From Acinetobacter sp. LoGeW2-3 (GTDB lineage: Bacteria; Pseudomonadota; Gammaproteobacteria; Pseudomonadales; Moraxellaceae), in the NCBI RefSeq assembly GCF_002688565.1, contig NZ_CP024011.1:2356001-2420000 (forward strand): DNA of 64,000 bases, in the 5' to 3' direction. Of the stretch, positions 1 through 9,114 are shown piece after piece. A program made the translations under genes and the position numbers. A model generated the notes under the pieces. That model did not search any database. It was given only the letters and a program-made list of their open reading frames with translations, and was not told where the DNA came from. Position 1 is the stretch's first letter; each line of letters begins with the position of its first letter.

Positions 1-1
1 G

Positions 2-625
2 TTTTTTCAGGAATTAAAGCAGGGTAGCCAGGCTTTAGGTTTAGCATTGAGTGATGAAACTTTAAATTTATTACTCAAGTACCAGGACGCTTTGGTGCTG
101 TGGAATAAGGCATACAATTTGACGGCCATTCGTGACCCGAAGGAAATGCTAGTCAAGCATCTGCTGGACAGTTTAAGTATTTTAAAGGATCTGCCATCTG
201 GTCGTTTGCTCGATATTGGTACCGGTGGCGGGATGCCGGGCATGATCATTGCATTGTGTCAGCTTGAGCGTGATTGCGTGCTCTTAGATTCAAATGGTAA
301 GAAGATCCGTTTCTTAAAACAGTTTATTGCTGATCTGAAACTGCAAAATGTGATTGCAGTGCAAACACGCGTTGAAAATGAAGACAGTATTAATGAGCTT
401 GGTCAGTTTGATGTGATTACCAGTCGTGCCTTTGCATCCCTGACCGATTTTGTTGATGCATCAAAACCTTATATGCATGAGCAAAGTATTATTGCTTCCA
501 TGAAAGGGCTAATTCCACAAGATGAAGTTAATGCTTTAAAAGATGAATTCAGTTGTGAGATTATTGAACTAAAAGTTCCGCGCTTAGACGAACAACGTCA
601 TTTACTTTTATTAAAACGTATTTAA
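2..625 (+). CDS. rsmG: 16S rRNA (guanine527-N7)-methyltransferase RsmG, 5' end outside window
   Basis: SAM-dependent methyltransferase that makes m7G527 in 16S rRNA. The frame is open from base 2 and the residues before the internal TTG at 47 (FFQELKQGSQALGLA) look like the normal RsmG N-terminus, so the true start lies just upstream of the window. The SAM-binding loop LLDIGTGGGMPGM and the early LWNKAYNLTAIRDP segment are diagnostic of the family. It lies 25 bp before parA, the usual rsmG-parA-parB order. Function is confident; only the first few codons are missing. Confidence 0.95.
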   Translation, partial: FFQELKQGSQALGLALSDETLNLLLKYQDALVLWNKAYNLTAIRDPKEMLVKHLLDSLSILKDLPSGRLLDIGTGGGMPGMIIALCQLERDCVLLDSNGKKIRFLKQFIADLKLQNVIAVQTRVENEDSINELGQFDVITSRAFASLTDFVDASKPYMHEQSIIASMKGLIPQDEVNALKDEFSCEIIELKVPRLDEQRHLLLLKRI

Positions 626-650
626 GATTTTCAAAGGAATTGGGGTCAAC

Positions 651-1433
651 ATGGCACAAATTATTGCGATTGCAAACCAGAAGGGTGGCGTTGGCAAAAC
701 CACAACCGCAGTAAATTTGGCGGCATCTCTCGCAGTATTAAAAAAACGTGTGCTGCTTGTAGATATGGATTCACAAGGCAATGCCACAATGGGTTCGGGC
801 ATTCAGAAGAATGACTTAATCTATTCAGTCACAGATGTGCTACTCGGTGAAGTGCCAATTGAAACGGCAATTACCAAGGCGGAAGTGGGTTATAAAGTAT
901 TAGGTGCTAACCGTGATCTGGCTGGGGTAGAGCTGGCAATCGCTGAACAGGAAGGTCGTGAGTTTATTCTGCGAGGTGCTCTGCAGGAAATTGAATCTTC
1001 ATATGATTATATCATTGTCGACTGTGCACCAAGTCTGAGCCTGATTACTGTAAATGCGCTTGCAGCGGTAGATGGGGTGCTCATCCCAATGCAATGTGAA
1101 TATTATGCATTAGAAGGTTTAGCGGATTTGACGCAAACTATCGACCGCATTCAGCAAGCTCTTAATCCAGATCTACAAATTGTAGGTGTATTGCGTACCA
1201 TGTATGATGCACGTAATGCGCTGACACGCGATGTTTCTGAAGAATTACAACAATATTTTGGCAAGAAACTTTACGATACCGTGATTCCGCGTAATATTCG
1301 TCTGGCTGAAGCACCAGCGCATGGTTTACCAGTAATCTATTTTGAAAAAAGTTCAAAGGGTGCAGTTGCTTACCTTAATCTGGCGGCTGAAGTGTTAAAG
1401 AAAAGTAAAGTGAAAAAAGGAAGTAAAGCATGA
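651..1433 (+). CDS. parA: Chromosome-partitioning ATPase ParA (Soj)
   Basis: Deviant Walker-A ATPase that positions ParB-parS complexes during chromosome segregation. The 260-residue protein starts with the P-loop KGGVGKTTTAV (residues 11-21) and has the VDMDSQGNAT switch and IIVDCAPSLSL Walker-B segments. The ATG follows a GGAA/GGGG ribosome site. Its stop overlaps the parB start by 4 bp (ATGA), implying translational coupling. Length and motifs fit chromosomal Soj rather than the longer plasmid-type ParA with an N-terminal HTH. Confidence 0.95.
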   Translation: MAQIIAIANQKGGVGKTTTAVNLAASLAVLKKRVLLVDMDSQGNATMGSGIQKNDLIYSVTDVLLGEVPIETAITKAEVGYKVLGANRDLAGVELAIAEQEGREFILRGALQEIESSYDYIIVDCAPSLSLITVNALAAVDGVLIPMQCEYYALEGLADLTQTIDRIQQALNPDLQIVGVLRTMYDARNALTRDVSEELQQYFGKKLYDTVIPRNIRLAEAPAHGLPVIYFEKSSKGAVAYLNLAAEVLKKSKVKKGSKA

Positions 1434-2317
1434 CCGTGAAGAAACGTGGACTCGCCAAAGGTCGTGGTTTGGATGCATTACTGGGGTCAATTCAAAAAGA
1501 AAAACTACAGCTAGAAGCACAAGGGCTGGATCATGGTCAGCTAAAACAGATTGATGTCAATCTGTTGAAACGTGGTGAATATCAGCCACGCCGCTATATC
1601 AATGAACAGGATTTGCAGGAACTGGCTGCTTCAATTGAGAAGCATGGCATCATGCAGCCGATCGTAATCCGTCCAGTGGATGATGAACGTCATCCTTATG
1701 AGATTATCGCCGGTGAACGTCGCTGGCGCGCAGCACAACTGGCAGGCTTAACTGAAGTGCCTGCGATTGTTCGTGAACTTCAAGACCAAGTTGCAATTGC
1801 ATTAGCATTAATTGAAAACATTCAGCGTCAGGATTTAAATCCGATTGATCAAGCAATGGCACTACAGCGTTTCCATGAAGAATTTGGTCTAAGCCATCAG
1901 GAAATTGCCGATACTGTTGGTAAGGCACGTACCACTGTTAGTAACTTACTGCGTCTGTTAACCTTAGCTGAAGAAGTTAAAGACTTCATGCAACAAGGTC
2001 TGCTAGACATGGGCCATGCCCGTGCGATCCTGACTTTAAAAGCCAAAGATCAGCTTAAAGTGGCTGAAATGGTCATCGAAAAGAGCTTATCTGTGCGTCA
2101 GACTGAACAATTGGTACGTGATTTCAATGCACCAAAACAGGATAAGCCGAAAGCAGTTGTAGCACCGGATATTCAACAACTGACACAACGTTTGTCAGAA
2201 CGCTTTAGTGCAGAAGTAAAAATTGATTATAACAAGCAGGGCAAAGGAAAGCTCGTCATTAGCTATCACTCATTGGAAGAGCTGGACGGTATCCTTTCGA
2301 TCCTGGATGATGAATAA
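1430..2317 (+). CDS. parB: Chromosome-partitioning protein ParB (Spo0J)
   Basis: CTP-dependent parS-binding clamp, partner of ParA. The 295-residue protein has a basic N-terminal ParA-contact tail (KKRGLAKGRGLDALLG), the CTP-binding motif GERRWRAAQ at about residues 95-103, and the helix-turn-helix segment LSHQEIADTVGKARTTVSNLLR at about residues 153-174. It ends in a dimerisation domain. It is coupled to parA by the ATGA overlap. I did not see a canonical parS site (TGTTNCACGTGNAACA) in the window. Confidence 0.95.
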   Translation: MTVKKRGLAKGRGLDALLGSIQKEKLQLEAQGLDHGQLKQIDVNLLKRGEYQPRRYINEQDLQELAASIEKHGIMQPIVIRPVDDERHPYEIIAGERRWRAAQLAGLTEVPAIVRELQDQVAIALALIENIQRQDLNPIDQAMALQRFHEEFGLSHQEIADTVGKARTTVSNLLRLLTLAEEVKDFMQQGLLDMGHARAILTLKAKDQLKVAEMVIEKSLSVRQTEQLVRDFNAPKQDKPKAVVAPDIQQLTQRLSERFSAEVKIDYNKQGKGKLVISYHSLEELDGILSILDDE

Positions 2318-2344
2318 GATTATTCTTGATTGGGGGTAAATCAG

Positions 2345-2983
2345 ATGTGGGAATTGGTAAAAGCAGGTGGGTGGCTGATGCTACCCTTGGTGTTGTGTTC
2401 GATTTTCATGGTGGCTATTTCATTAGAGCGCTTTATTCGCCTGAAAAAGAACTTGGTATTGCCTAAAACACTTCTGATAGGTCCAAGTCAAAATGCTCGT
2501 CAGGTGATGCAAAAGCTAAATGCAGATGCATCCCTGCAACGCAGTACATTAGGGCGTGTTTTTGCAGCAGGTGCTGCAAGTCAGCAACAGACTGAGCAAT
2601 ATGCACGTGCCCAGATGGAAGTGGTTGCTTCACAGGAAATTGGTTATCTGGAAAGAAATATTAATTTTCTAGGAACCTTGAGTGCAGTCGCACCTTTGCT
2701 GGGTTTGCTCGGTACTGTAATCGGGATTATTGAATCTTTTCTGATGATCGATGTAGGTACGACTAGTGATCCAGTCTTGATGATGCCGGGTATTTCCAAG
2801 GCATTGATTACCACAGCTGCCGGGATGCTGATCGCCATTCCAGCCTTGTTTGCGCATCGTTATTTTCAGCGTCTGGTACAGGAATATGTGGCGGAGTTGG
2901 AGCAGCAGGCAACTCTATTCCATGCTGACCTGTTTTATTTGCATGGTTCAAAAGCTGATGAAAGCATTCAGAAAGCGAGCTGA
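2345..2983 (+). CDS. exbB: MotA/TolQ/ExbB-family proton channel subunit
   Basis: Inner-membrane proton-channel subunit that works with the ExbD protein encoded next. There is an N-terminal TM helix (WLMLPLVLCSIFMVAIS), a cytoplasmic loop, and two C-terminal TM helices beginning NFLGTLSAVAPLLGLLGTV, the conserved family signature. I chose the ATG at 2345 over an upstream TTG because GGGGG lies 8 bases before it. No tonB or tolA is adjacent. The link to msbA-lpxK suggests an envelope-energising role, but the partner is not shown here. ExbB is preferred to TolQ because tolA and tolB are absent. Confidence 0.88.
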   Translation: MWELVKAGGWLMLPLVLCSIFMVAISLERFIRLKKNLVLPKTLLIGPSQNARQVMQKLNADASLQRSTLGRVFAAGAASQQQTEQYARAQMEVVASQEIGYLERNINFLGTLSAVAPLLGLLGTVIGIIESFLMIDVGTTSDPVLMMPGISKALITTAAGMLIAIPALFAHRYFQRLVQEYVAELEQQATLFHADLFYLHGSKADESIQKAS

Positions 2984-2991
2984 GGTGAGTA

Positions 2992-3414
2992 ATGAAATTC
3001 AAACGCAATCAGGTTGAAGATGTTCATATCAATCTCACGCCGATGATTGACTGTCTGTTATTCATCTTGGTGTTTCTATTGCTTTCTACGACTTTTAGTC
3101 AGCTCAGTCGGATGAACTTAACCTTGCCAGATGCACAAGGGGTGCCACCAAAGAACTTTGATCAGAAGGTTGAAGTTACTGTGGATGCCAATGGACACTA
3201 TGCGGTAAATGGGCAGTCATTGGCGAGCAAAGAAGTGGCTGATTTAAATACTGCAATTAAACAGATTTCCAACGAACGACGTGATTTAATGTTCGTGATT
3301 GCAGCTGACGCAAAAGCAGCACATCAAGATGTAATTCGTGTGATGGATGTTGCAGGGCAATTGGGCTTTGTGAATATCAATATCAGTACCAAGGTACCAA
3401 CTAGAGGTTATTAG
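2992..3414 (+). CDS. exbD: ExbD/TolR-family biopolymer transport protein
   Basis: Single-pass inner-membrane protein that couples proton flow through ExbB to periplasmic work. The 140-residue protein has a short cytoplasmic start (MKFKRNQVEDVHINLTPMID) whose final Asp is the conserved protonatable residue, one TM helix, and a periplasmic TolR-like domain. The ATG follows GAGGTGAG, 8 bp after exbB. The stop TAG shares one base with the GTG start of msbA, so exbB-exbD-msbA are probably co-translated. Confidence 0.9.
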   Translation: MKFKRNQVEDVHINLTPMIDCLLFILVFLLLSTTFSQLSRMNLTLPDAQGVPPKNFDQKVEVTVDANGHYAVNGQSLASKEVADLNTAIKQISNERRDLMFVIAADAKAAHQDVIRVMDVAGQLGFVNINISTKVPTRGY

Positions 3415-5141
3415 TGAAGCAAGATTTTAAAGTCTATTTTCGCCTGCTGAGTTATCTAAAACAGTTTTGGGGAATAGCGTTATTGGTCGTGCTTGGCTTC
3501 TCGATTAATGCCGCTACAGAGGTTTCTGTCGCCAAGTTGTTAGAGAAAATCATTGATGCGATTCAACATCGAGATCAAGGTTTTACAACACTATTTCCCT
3601 TCTTAGTTGTACTGTTGATGTTTTTCCGAGGACTTGGTTTGTTCTTGGGGGGATATTTTACTGCAGTCATTTCTCGTAATTTAGTCTTTAATATTCGTCA
3701 AGAAGTCTTTGGCAAGCTACTCCGTTTACCATCACAGTATTATTTAGATAATACCAGTGGTCATATTACCGCTAAAATTATGTACAACGTTGAGCAGTTG
3801 ACTGCTGCTTCAACAGAAGCACTCAAAACCTTAATTCAACAAGGTTTAATTACACTCGCACTATTGGGCTACTTGTTGTATACCAATTGGCGTTTAACCA
3901 TGTGTATTCTGATCTTTGCGCCAGTGATCGGCTTTATTATTCGTAAAGCTGCAAAGCGCATGCGTAAATTATCAAATCAAGTACAAGACACCATGGGTGA
4001 TGTCAATCACGTGGTGCAAGAAACGGTCAATGCCAATATGGTGGTCAAAGCTTTTGGTGGTCAGCACTATGAGCAAGAACGTTTTCGTCAAAATTCACTT
4101 GAAAACTTACGTCGTGGTTTGAAAATGGTAGTGGTACAACAGCTGAATAGTCCGGTTGTTCAGCTCATCATGTCATTTTCACTCAGTATTGTGATGTTTA
4201 TTGCATTGCGTCCGGAAATTCTGCGAGATACCTCTGCCGGTGAGTTCGTGGCTTATATTACTGCAGCAGGGATGCTTGCGAAGCCAATCAAAGCATTAAC
4301 CGATGTCAATGAAAAAATTCAACGAGGTATGGCTGCAGCGCATTCGGTGTTTGAATTATTGGATTTACCAGAAGAAAAGAACCAGGGCATCTTAACCGAT
4401 ACGCTCAAAGGTCAAATCCAATTTAAAGATGTGGGTTTAACTTATTCAGATGGTCATCAAGCGATTCGAGGCTTTAATCTTGAGATTCAGCCGGGTCAAA
4501 CTGTGGCTTTGGTCGGACGTTCCGGTGCGGGTAAGAGTTCCCTAGTAAACCTGCTGATGCGCTATCAAGAGACAACCTCTGGTAAGATTCTGTTTGATGG
4601 CAAAGATATAACCGAATTTGAATTGAATGCATTACGTACCCAAATTGCGATGGTGAATCAGCAAGTAGTGTTATTTAACCGCACAGTGCGTGAAAACATT
4701 GCTTATGGCCAGCTAGAAGGTGCTGCAGAAGAAGATATTATTGCTGCAGCTAAAGCAGCTTATGCACATGATTTTATTATGGTATTACCACAGGGTTATG
4801 ATACGCCACTGGGTGCACAAGGTTTGAATTTGTCTGGTGGTCAGCGTCAGCGTATTGCCATTGCACGTGCAATTTTAAAAAATGCACCGATCTTGATTTT
4901 AGATGAAGCGACAAGTGCGCTGGATAATGAATCTGAATACTTTATTCAGCGTGCCTTTGATACTGCAATGCAAGATCGAACCACCATTGTGATTGCTCAC
5001 CGTCTGTCGACTATTGAAAATGCCGATGTGATTGTAGTGATGGATCAAGGTCAAATTGTGGAGCAAGGCTCACATCAAGAACTGATGACACGACAAGGTG
5101 CTTATTACCAATTACACCAACGTAATTTCGAGGAACATTAA
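3414..5141 (+). CDS. msbA: Lipid A export ATP-binding/permease protein MsbA
   Basis: Homodimeric ABC exporter that flips lipid A-core across the inner membrane. The 575-residue half-transporter has an N-terminal six-TM domain (residues about 1-310) and a nucleotide-binding domain with Walker A GRSGAGKSS (about 368), signature LSGGQRQR (about 473) and Walker B ILILDEATSAL (about 492). The start is GTG, overlapping the exbD stop by one base. lpxK follows 3 bp later, the common msbA-lpxK pairing. Confidence 0.95.
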   Translation: MKQDFKVYFRLLSYLKQFWGIALLVVLGFSINAATEVSVAKLLEKIIDAIQHRDQGFTTLFPFLVVLLMFFRGLGLFLGGYFTAVISRNLVFNIRQEVFGKLLRLPSQYYLDNTSGHITAKIMYNVEQLTAASTEALKTLIQQGLITLALLGYLLYTNWRLTMCILIFAPVIGFIIRKAAKRMRKLSNQVQDTMGDVNHVVQETVNANMVVKAFGGQHYEQERFRQNSLENLRRGLKMVVVQQLNSPVVQLIMSFSLSIVMFIALRPEILRDTSAGEFVAYITAAGMLAKPIKALTDVNEKIQRGMAAAHSVFELLDLPEEKNQGILTDTLKGQIQFKDVGLTYSDGHQAIRGFNLEIQPGQTVALVGRSGAGKSSLVNLLMRYQETTSGKILFDGKDITEFELNALRTQIAMVNQQVVLFNRTVRENIAYGQLEGAAEEDIIAAAKAAYAHDFIMVLPQGYDTPLGAQGLNLSGGQRQRIAIARAILKNAPILILDEATSALDNESEYFIQRAFDTAMQDRTTIVIAHRLSTIENADVIVVMDQGQIVEQGSHQELMTRQGAYYQLHQRNFEEH

Positions 5142-5144
5142 TTC

Positions 5145-6149
5145 ATGTCCTTGGCACAGGTGATTCAAGATGCATGGAATGCGCAATCTAAGTGGTTAGT
5201 GTTACTGCGCCCATTGTCATGCTTGTACAGTACGGCATTTAATCTGAATAAATCTTTGTATCAGCAAGGCATTAAAAAGTCTTATACAGCACCTGTGCCG
5301 GTGATGGTAATTGGGAATATTACGGTCGGTGGAAGTGGTAAAACACCTCTCTTGATTCATTTGGTCGAATACTTGACTAAGAAAGATGTCAAGGTAGGCG
5401 TTATTAGTCGTGGTTATGGTGGTACGGGCCCATTTCCATGCTATGTCGATACGCTAGCAACCGCAGAAACTGTTGGAGATGAGCCGGCACTCATCGTACA
5501 GTCTACGGGTGTACCGATGGCGGTCGGACCAAATCGCCAGCAGAGTATTGAGCTTTTACTTTCCAAGCATGAATTAGACTTGATCATTTGTGATGATGGG
5601 CTACAACACTGGGCTTTAAACCGTCAGATTGAATGGATCGTACTGGATAATAATCGTGGTCTGGGTAATCAGAAGTTATTGCCGGAAGGTTATCTACGTG
5701 AACCGGTTGAACGTTTAAAAACCGGAACCGTGATTGAGCATACCGCTCAGCCAGAATCTGATTTACATATGCATTTGGCTCCATCGCAGCCATATTTACT
5801 GAATCGGGCAGAGTTGCAGGACTTCGATCCTAATTTACCTTTTTATGCTGTTGTCGGCATTGGTTTTCCACAACGTTTCTATCAGACTTTGGAAAGCTTG
5901 GGTATTCAGCAGTTCCAGTGCCACGAATTCCCAGATCATCATGATTATGAAATTGAAGATCTAGAGTTTGAAGATCAATATCCGATCATTACCACTGAGA
6001 AAGATGCAGTAAAAATCATGGCATTGCTTAAACAGAATCCGGAATTTAAACGTGATATTTGGGTGGTGCCTGTTGAGGCAGTGTTATCACCAGCCTGTTA
6101 TGAAGTTTTGCAGCAACAACTTAATGAACATGGTATTTCTATTTCTTAA
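5145..6149 (+). CDS. lpxK: Tetraacyldisaccharide 4'-kinase LpxK
   Basis: Phosphorylates the 4'-position of tetraacyldisaccharide-1-phosphate to give lipid IVA. The 334-residue protein has an N-terminal membrane-associated helix and the P-loop GNITVGGSGKTPL near residue 60. The downstream RGYGG and DDGLQH motifs are typical of LpxK. It is placed between msbA and kdsB, so three steps of lipid A/Kdo supply and export share one operon. Confidence 0.95.
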   Translation: MSLAQVIQDAWNAQSKWLVLLRPLSCLYSTAFNLNKSLYQQGIKKSYTAPVPVMVIGNITVGGSGKTPLLIHLVEYLTKKDVKVGVISRGYGGTGPFPCYVDTLATAETVGDEPALIVQSTGVPMAVGPNRQQSIELLLSKHELDLIICDDGLQHWALNRQIEWIVLDNNRGLGNQKLLPEGYLREPVERLKTGTVIEHTAQPESDLHMHLAPSQPYLLNRAELQDFDPNLPFYAVVGIGFPQRFYQTLESLGIQQFQCHEFPDHHDYEIEDLEFEDQYPIITTEKDAVKIMALLKQNPEFKRDIWVVPVEAVLSPACYEVLQQQLNEHGISIS

Positions 6150-6161
6150 GGCTTATTCACT

Positions 6162-6923
6162 ATGAAACATATTGTCATTCCCGCACGCTTTGCCAGCTCC
6201 CGCCTGCCGGGTAAACCTTTACTGGAGATTCATGGTAGCCCAATGATTTTACGTGTGGTGGATCAGGCACGTAAAGTGGAAGGCTTTGATGACTTATGTG
6301 TGGCGACGGATGATGAACGTATTGCAGAAGTATGTCGTGCCGAAGGTATAGATGTTGTCATTACATCGCCAAATCATCCATCAGGTACGGATCGTTTGAG
6401 TGAAGTCGCTCGGATCAAAGGCTGGGACAGCAATGACATTATTGTCAATGTGCAGGGTGATGAGCCTTTATTACCTGCGCAACTAGTACAGCAAGTAGCC
6501 CAGTTGCTGGTAGATCAACCAGAATCATCTATGTCGACACTATGTGAGCCTATCCATCAACTTGAAGAGTTCCAGCGTGACAGTATCGTGAAAGTGGTGA
6601 TGTCAAAGCATAATCAGGCGCTGTATTTTAGTCGTTCGACAATTCCTTATGACCGTGATGGTGCTAAACAGGCAGAACAAACATTGCATGATCAAGCCTA
6701 TCGCCATTTAGGCTTGTACGCTTACCGTGTAAAGCTGCTTCAGGAATACGTAACTTGGGATATGGGTGTGCTAGAAAAGCTAGAATCTCTAGAACAGTTG
6801 CGTGTGCTGGAAAATGGCCATCGTATTGCCATTTCAGTTGCAGAAGTCAGCCTGCCACCTGGGGTAGATACCCAGCAGGATCTGGATCGTCTAAACCAAC
6901 TTGATCCATCTGTATTTGCCTAA
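6162..6923 (+). CDS. kdsB: 3-deoxy-manno-octulosonate cytidylyltransferase KdsB
   Basis: Activates Kdo with CTP to CMP-Kdo for LPS inner-core synthesis. The 253-residue protein begins with the nucleotide-binding motif [16 protein letters not shown], followed by ATDDERI and [10 protein letters not shown], all characteristic of KdsB. It starts 12 bp after lpxK and is followed 14 bp later by holB. Length and motif order are normal for the family. Confidence 0.95.
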   Translation: MKHIVIPARFASSRLPGKPLLEIHGSPMILRVVDQARKVEGFDDLCVATDDERIAEVCRAEGIDVVITSPNHPSGTDRLSEVARIKGWDSNDIIVNVQGDEPLLPAQLVQQVAQLLVDQPESSMSTLCEPIHQLEEFQRDSIVKVVMSKHNQALYFSRSTIPYDRDGAKQAEQTLHDQAYRHLGLYAYRVKLLQEYVTWDMGVLEKLESLEQLRVLENGHRIAISVAEVSLPPGVDTQQDLDRLNQLDPSVFA

Positions 6924-6937
6924 TTTGAGAATTGACT

Positions 6938-7921
6938 ATGCCGCTTGATGCCACCGCACAAATCTATCCCTGGCAACAACAAGTTTGGGATACGCTCACT
7001 GGGCGTTTTCCCCAGCTGGGGCATGGTTTGCTGTTTTATGGCAAAAAGGGCTGTGGCAAAGAAGCCTTTACTCAACAATTTCTAGCATGGGTGTTGTGTC
7101 AAAATCGTCATGCACGAAATTTACCTTGTGGTGAATGTGGTAGTTGTCAGTGGCTGAAGGCAGATACCCATCCCAACTATGTCTATATCAGTACCGATGA
7201 AGAAAACAAAAAGCAGAATGCCAAAATCAAGATTGAAAAGATCCGGGATTTATTACCATTTGTGCAACAAACTGTAGATGGTTGGCGGGTTATTGTGATT
7301 GAACCTGCTGAAGCACTGAATATTGCTTCTTCTAATGCTTTGCTGAAAACACTGGAAGAGCCGGGTGAAACTATTGTCATTATTCTCCTGGCGGATCATT
7401 ACCTCAAATTACCAGCTACGATTCGTAGCCGTTTACAGCATTTTGCACTGGACCGTATTACGCCAGATCAGGCGACAAATTATCTAAGTGAAAATCTACC
7501 GGAAGCAGGATCTTCACAACAACAATTATTAATGAATCTGGCAAATCAGATGCCGTTACAAGCCATCGAAGTGGCACAAAGCGCTTGGATGCCAATGCGT
7601 CAAGATTTTCTGCAAGACTGGAAAAAACTGGTCATAGAAAAAAATATGCCGATCGCAATTGCAACTCGATGGAACAAAAGCTTAAGTTTTAGTGACTTCG
7701 GGCAGATGTTTGAGTACTTGTTGTCGGATTTGATTTGTGTCAAGCTAAATCAAGCCATTAAAAACATCGATTTAGAATTTGATGTACTGGCTGCACAATA
7801 TTCATTAGAACAGCTTTTTGATATTTATGGGGAATTTCAGCAGTCTAAACAGTATCTGGAACAGAATGTACAAAGCAATCTGGTTCTGGACCAACTCTGT
7901 ATTCGACTGATGAATCTTTAA
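6938..7921 (+). CDS. holB: DNA polymerase III subunit delta' HolB
   Basis: Clamp-loader subunit of the replicative polymerase. The 327-residue protein has a degenerate P-loop (YGKKGCGKEAF), a zinc-binding knot (CGECGSCQWL) and the sensor/arginine-finger-region motif NALLKTLEEPGE, as in delta' proteins. ATG at 6938 is preferred to a TTG six bases upstream. The order holB-pilZ-tatD is the same as I recall for Pseudomonas aeruginosa. Its stop lies 15 bp before the pilZ initiation codon. Confidence 0.9.
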   Translation: MPLDATAQIYPWQQQVWDTLTGRFPQLGHGLLFYGKKGCGKEAFTQQFLAWVLCQNRHARNLPCGECGSCQWLKADTHPNYVYISTDEENKKQNAKIKIEKIRDLLPFVQQTVDGWRVIVIEPAEALNIASSNALLKTLEEPGETIVIILLADHYLKLPATIRSRLQHFALDRITPDQATNYLSENLPEAGSSQQQLLMNLANQMPLQAIEVAQSAWMPMRQDFLQDWKKLVIEKNMPIAIATRWNKSLSFSDFGQMFEYLLSDLICVKLNQAIKNIDLEFDVLAAQYSLEQLFDIYGEFQQSKQYLEQNVQSNLVLDQLCIRLMNL

Positions 7922-7936
7922 AAGAAGGAGAAGAAT

Positions 7937-8277
7937 ATGCAATCACGTATGGGGGGATTATTCAGGCGAATATTCCTGATATAGAAACTCTATTTGCCAG
8001 CTATATGCCATTTGTTGCAGGCGGCGGTCTTTTTATTCCTTCCAAGCAGGCGGTGAATCTGGGGGATGAAGTTTTCGTCCTGACCACTTTGCCTGAACAA
8101 TCTCAAAAAATTCCTTTAACTGGTAAAGTGATCTGGGTATCACAAAAACAAAATGGCATTAAACCACAAGGTTTTGGCATCCAGTTGAGTGGGGAAAAAG
8201 GCGTTTTCTTTAAAAATGAGGCCGAACGATTGGTTGCGGGGCTTAAATCTGCAGGGCGTAGAAGCTACACTATGTAG
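7937..8277 (+). pseudogene. pilZ: PilZ domain protein (type IV pilus biogenesis), reading frame broken at the N-terminus
   Basis: The conserved body (YMPFVAGGGLFIPS, GKVIWVSQKQNG, ending RRSYTM) is a PilZ-type protein of the kind needed for type IV pilus assembly, and it sits in the usual holB-pilZ-tatD context. The only good start is ATG at 7937, seven bases after AAGGAGAAG, but that frame stops at 7982-7984 after 15 codons. A run of six G (7951-7956) separates the two frames. One extra G would give MQSRMGGIIQANIPD joined to the conserved domain. Without it, the first in-frame ATG is 8005, losing about 23 residues. It could be a sequencing error, a true null, or slippage-dependent expression. 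Confidence 0.85.
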
Positions 8278-8303
8278 ATTCTCCCTGCTGAAAGGACTGC
8301 ACC

Positions 8304-9077
8304 GTGTTTGTAGATACGCATTGTCATTTAACCTTACTCGACTTAACGCCTTACAACGGTGATCTGGATCTGGCGCTGGCACAAGCGCGTGAAGCAGGTG
8401 TCTCCAAATTTATGAGTATTTCGGTAGATCTTGATGATCATATCGAACTGGCCAAGATTGCCGCACGACATGCTGATGTGGGTTATACCGTCGGTGTGCA
8501 TCCTTGTGAAGATGCCACAACCATGGCGCGTGCTACCACTGATTATCTAGTTGAGCTGGCGCAGCCGGAAAAAGTCTGGGCCTTAGGTGAAACAGGTCTG
8601 GATTATTTCCATAGCACCGATTTTATTGCAGAACAAAAAGATTGTTTTGCACGTCATATCCATGCATCTCAAATCGTGAAAAAACCAGTGGTGGTTCATA
8701 CCCGTTCTGCCAAACATGACACGGTAGATATTATTCGTGCGGAAAAATCTACACATGGTATTTTGCATTGCTTTACTGAAGATTGGGAAACAGCCAAAGC
8801 AGTTTTGGACTGCGGTTATTATGTGTCTTTTTCAGGTATTGTCTCTTTCAAAAATGCCCAGGATTTACGTGATGTCGCGAAGCAAGTTCCACTGGATCGT
8901 GTGCTAATTGAAACTGATAGTCCTTATCTGGCACCCGTACCGTATCGTGGTAAATCTAATGAACCGAAATACGTTCCATTTGTAGCCAAAGCCTTATGTG
9001 ATGTATATGATAAGAGCTTGGAAGAAATGGCTGCAATCACAATGCAGAATTTTGAAAATCTTCTAAATTTTAAGTAA
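8304..9077 (+). CDS. TatD-family metal-dependent deoxyribonuclease
   Basis: TIM-barrel metal-dependent hydrolase of the TatD/YcfH type, implicated in DNA repair or quality control. The 257-residue protein begins FVDTHCHL with the HxH metal ligands, has GETGLDYF (Glu ligand), PVVVHTRSA, and the closing IETDSPYLAPVPYRGKSNEP typical of the family. The start is GTG, eight bases after AAAGGA. It follows pilZ by 26 bp. Which paralog (YcfH or TatD) cannot be settled from sequence alone; the holB linkage favours YcfH. Confidence 0.9.
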   Translation: MFVDTHCHLTLLDLTPYNGDLDLALAQAREAGVSKFMSISVDLDDHIELAKIAARHADVGYTVGVHPCEDATTMARATTDYLVELAQPEKVWALGETGLDYFHSTDFIAEQKDCFARHIHASQIVKKPVVVHTRSAKHDTVDIIRAEKSTHGILHCFTEDWETAKAVLDCGYYVSFSGIVSFKNAQDLRDVAKQVPLDRVLIETDSPYLAPVPYRGKSNEPKYVPFVAKALCDVYDKSLEEMAAITMQNFENLLNFK

Positions 9078-9114
9078 TACATGAATTAAATAAGAGCAGA
9101 AGAGAGTTTATAGG

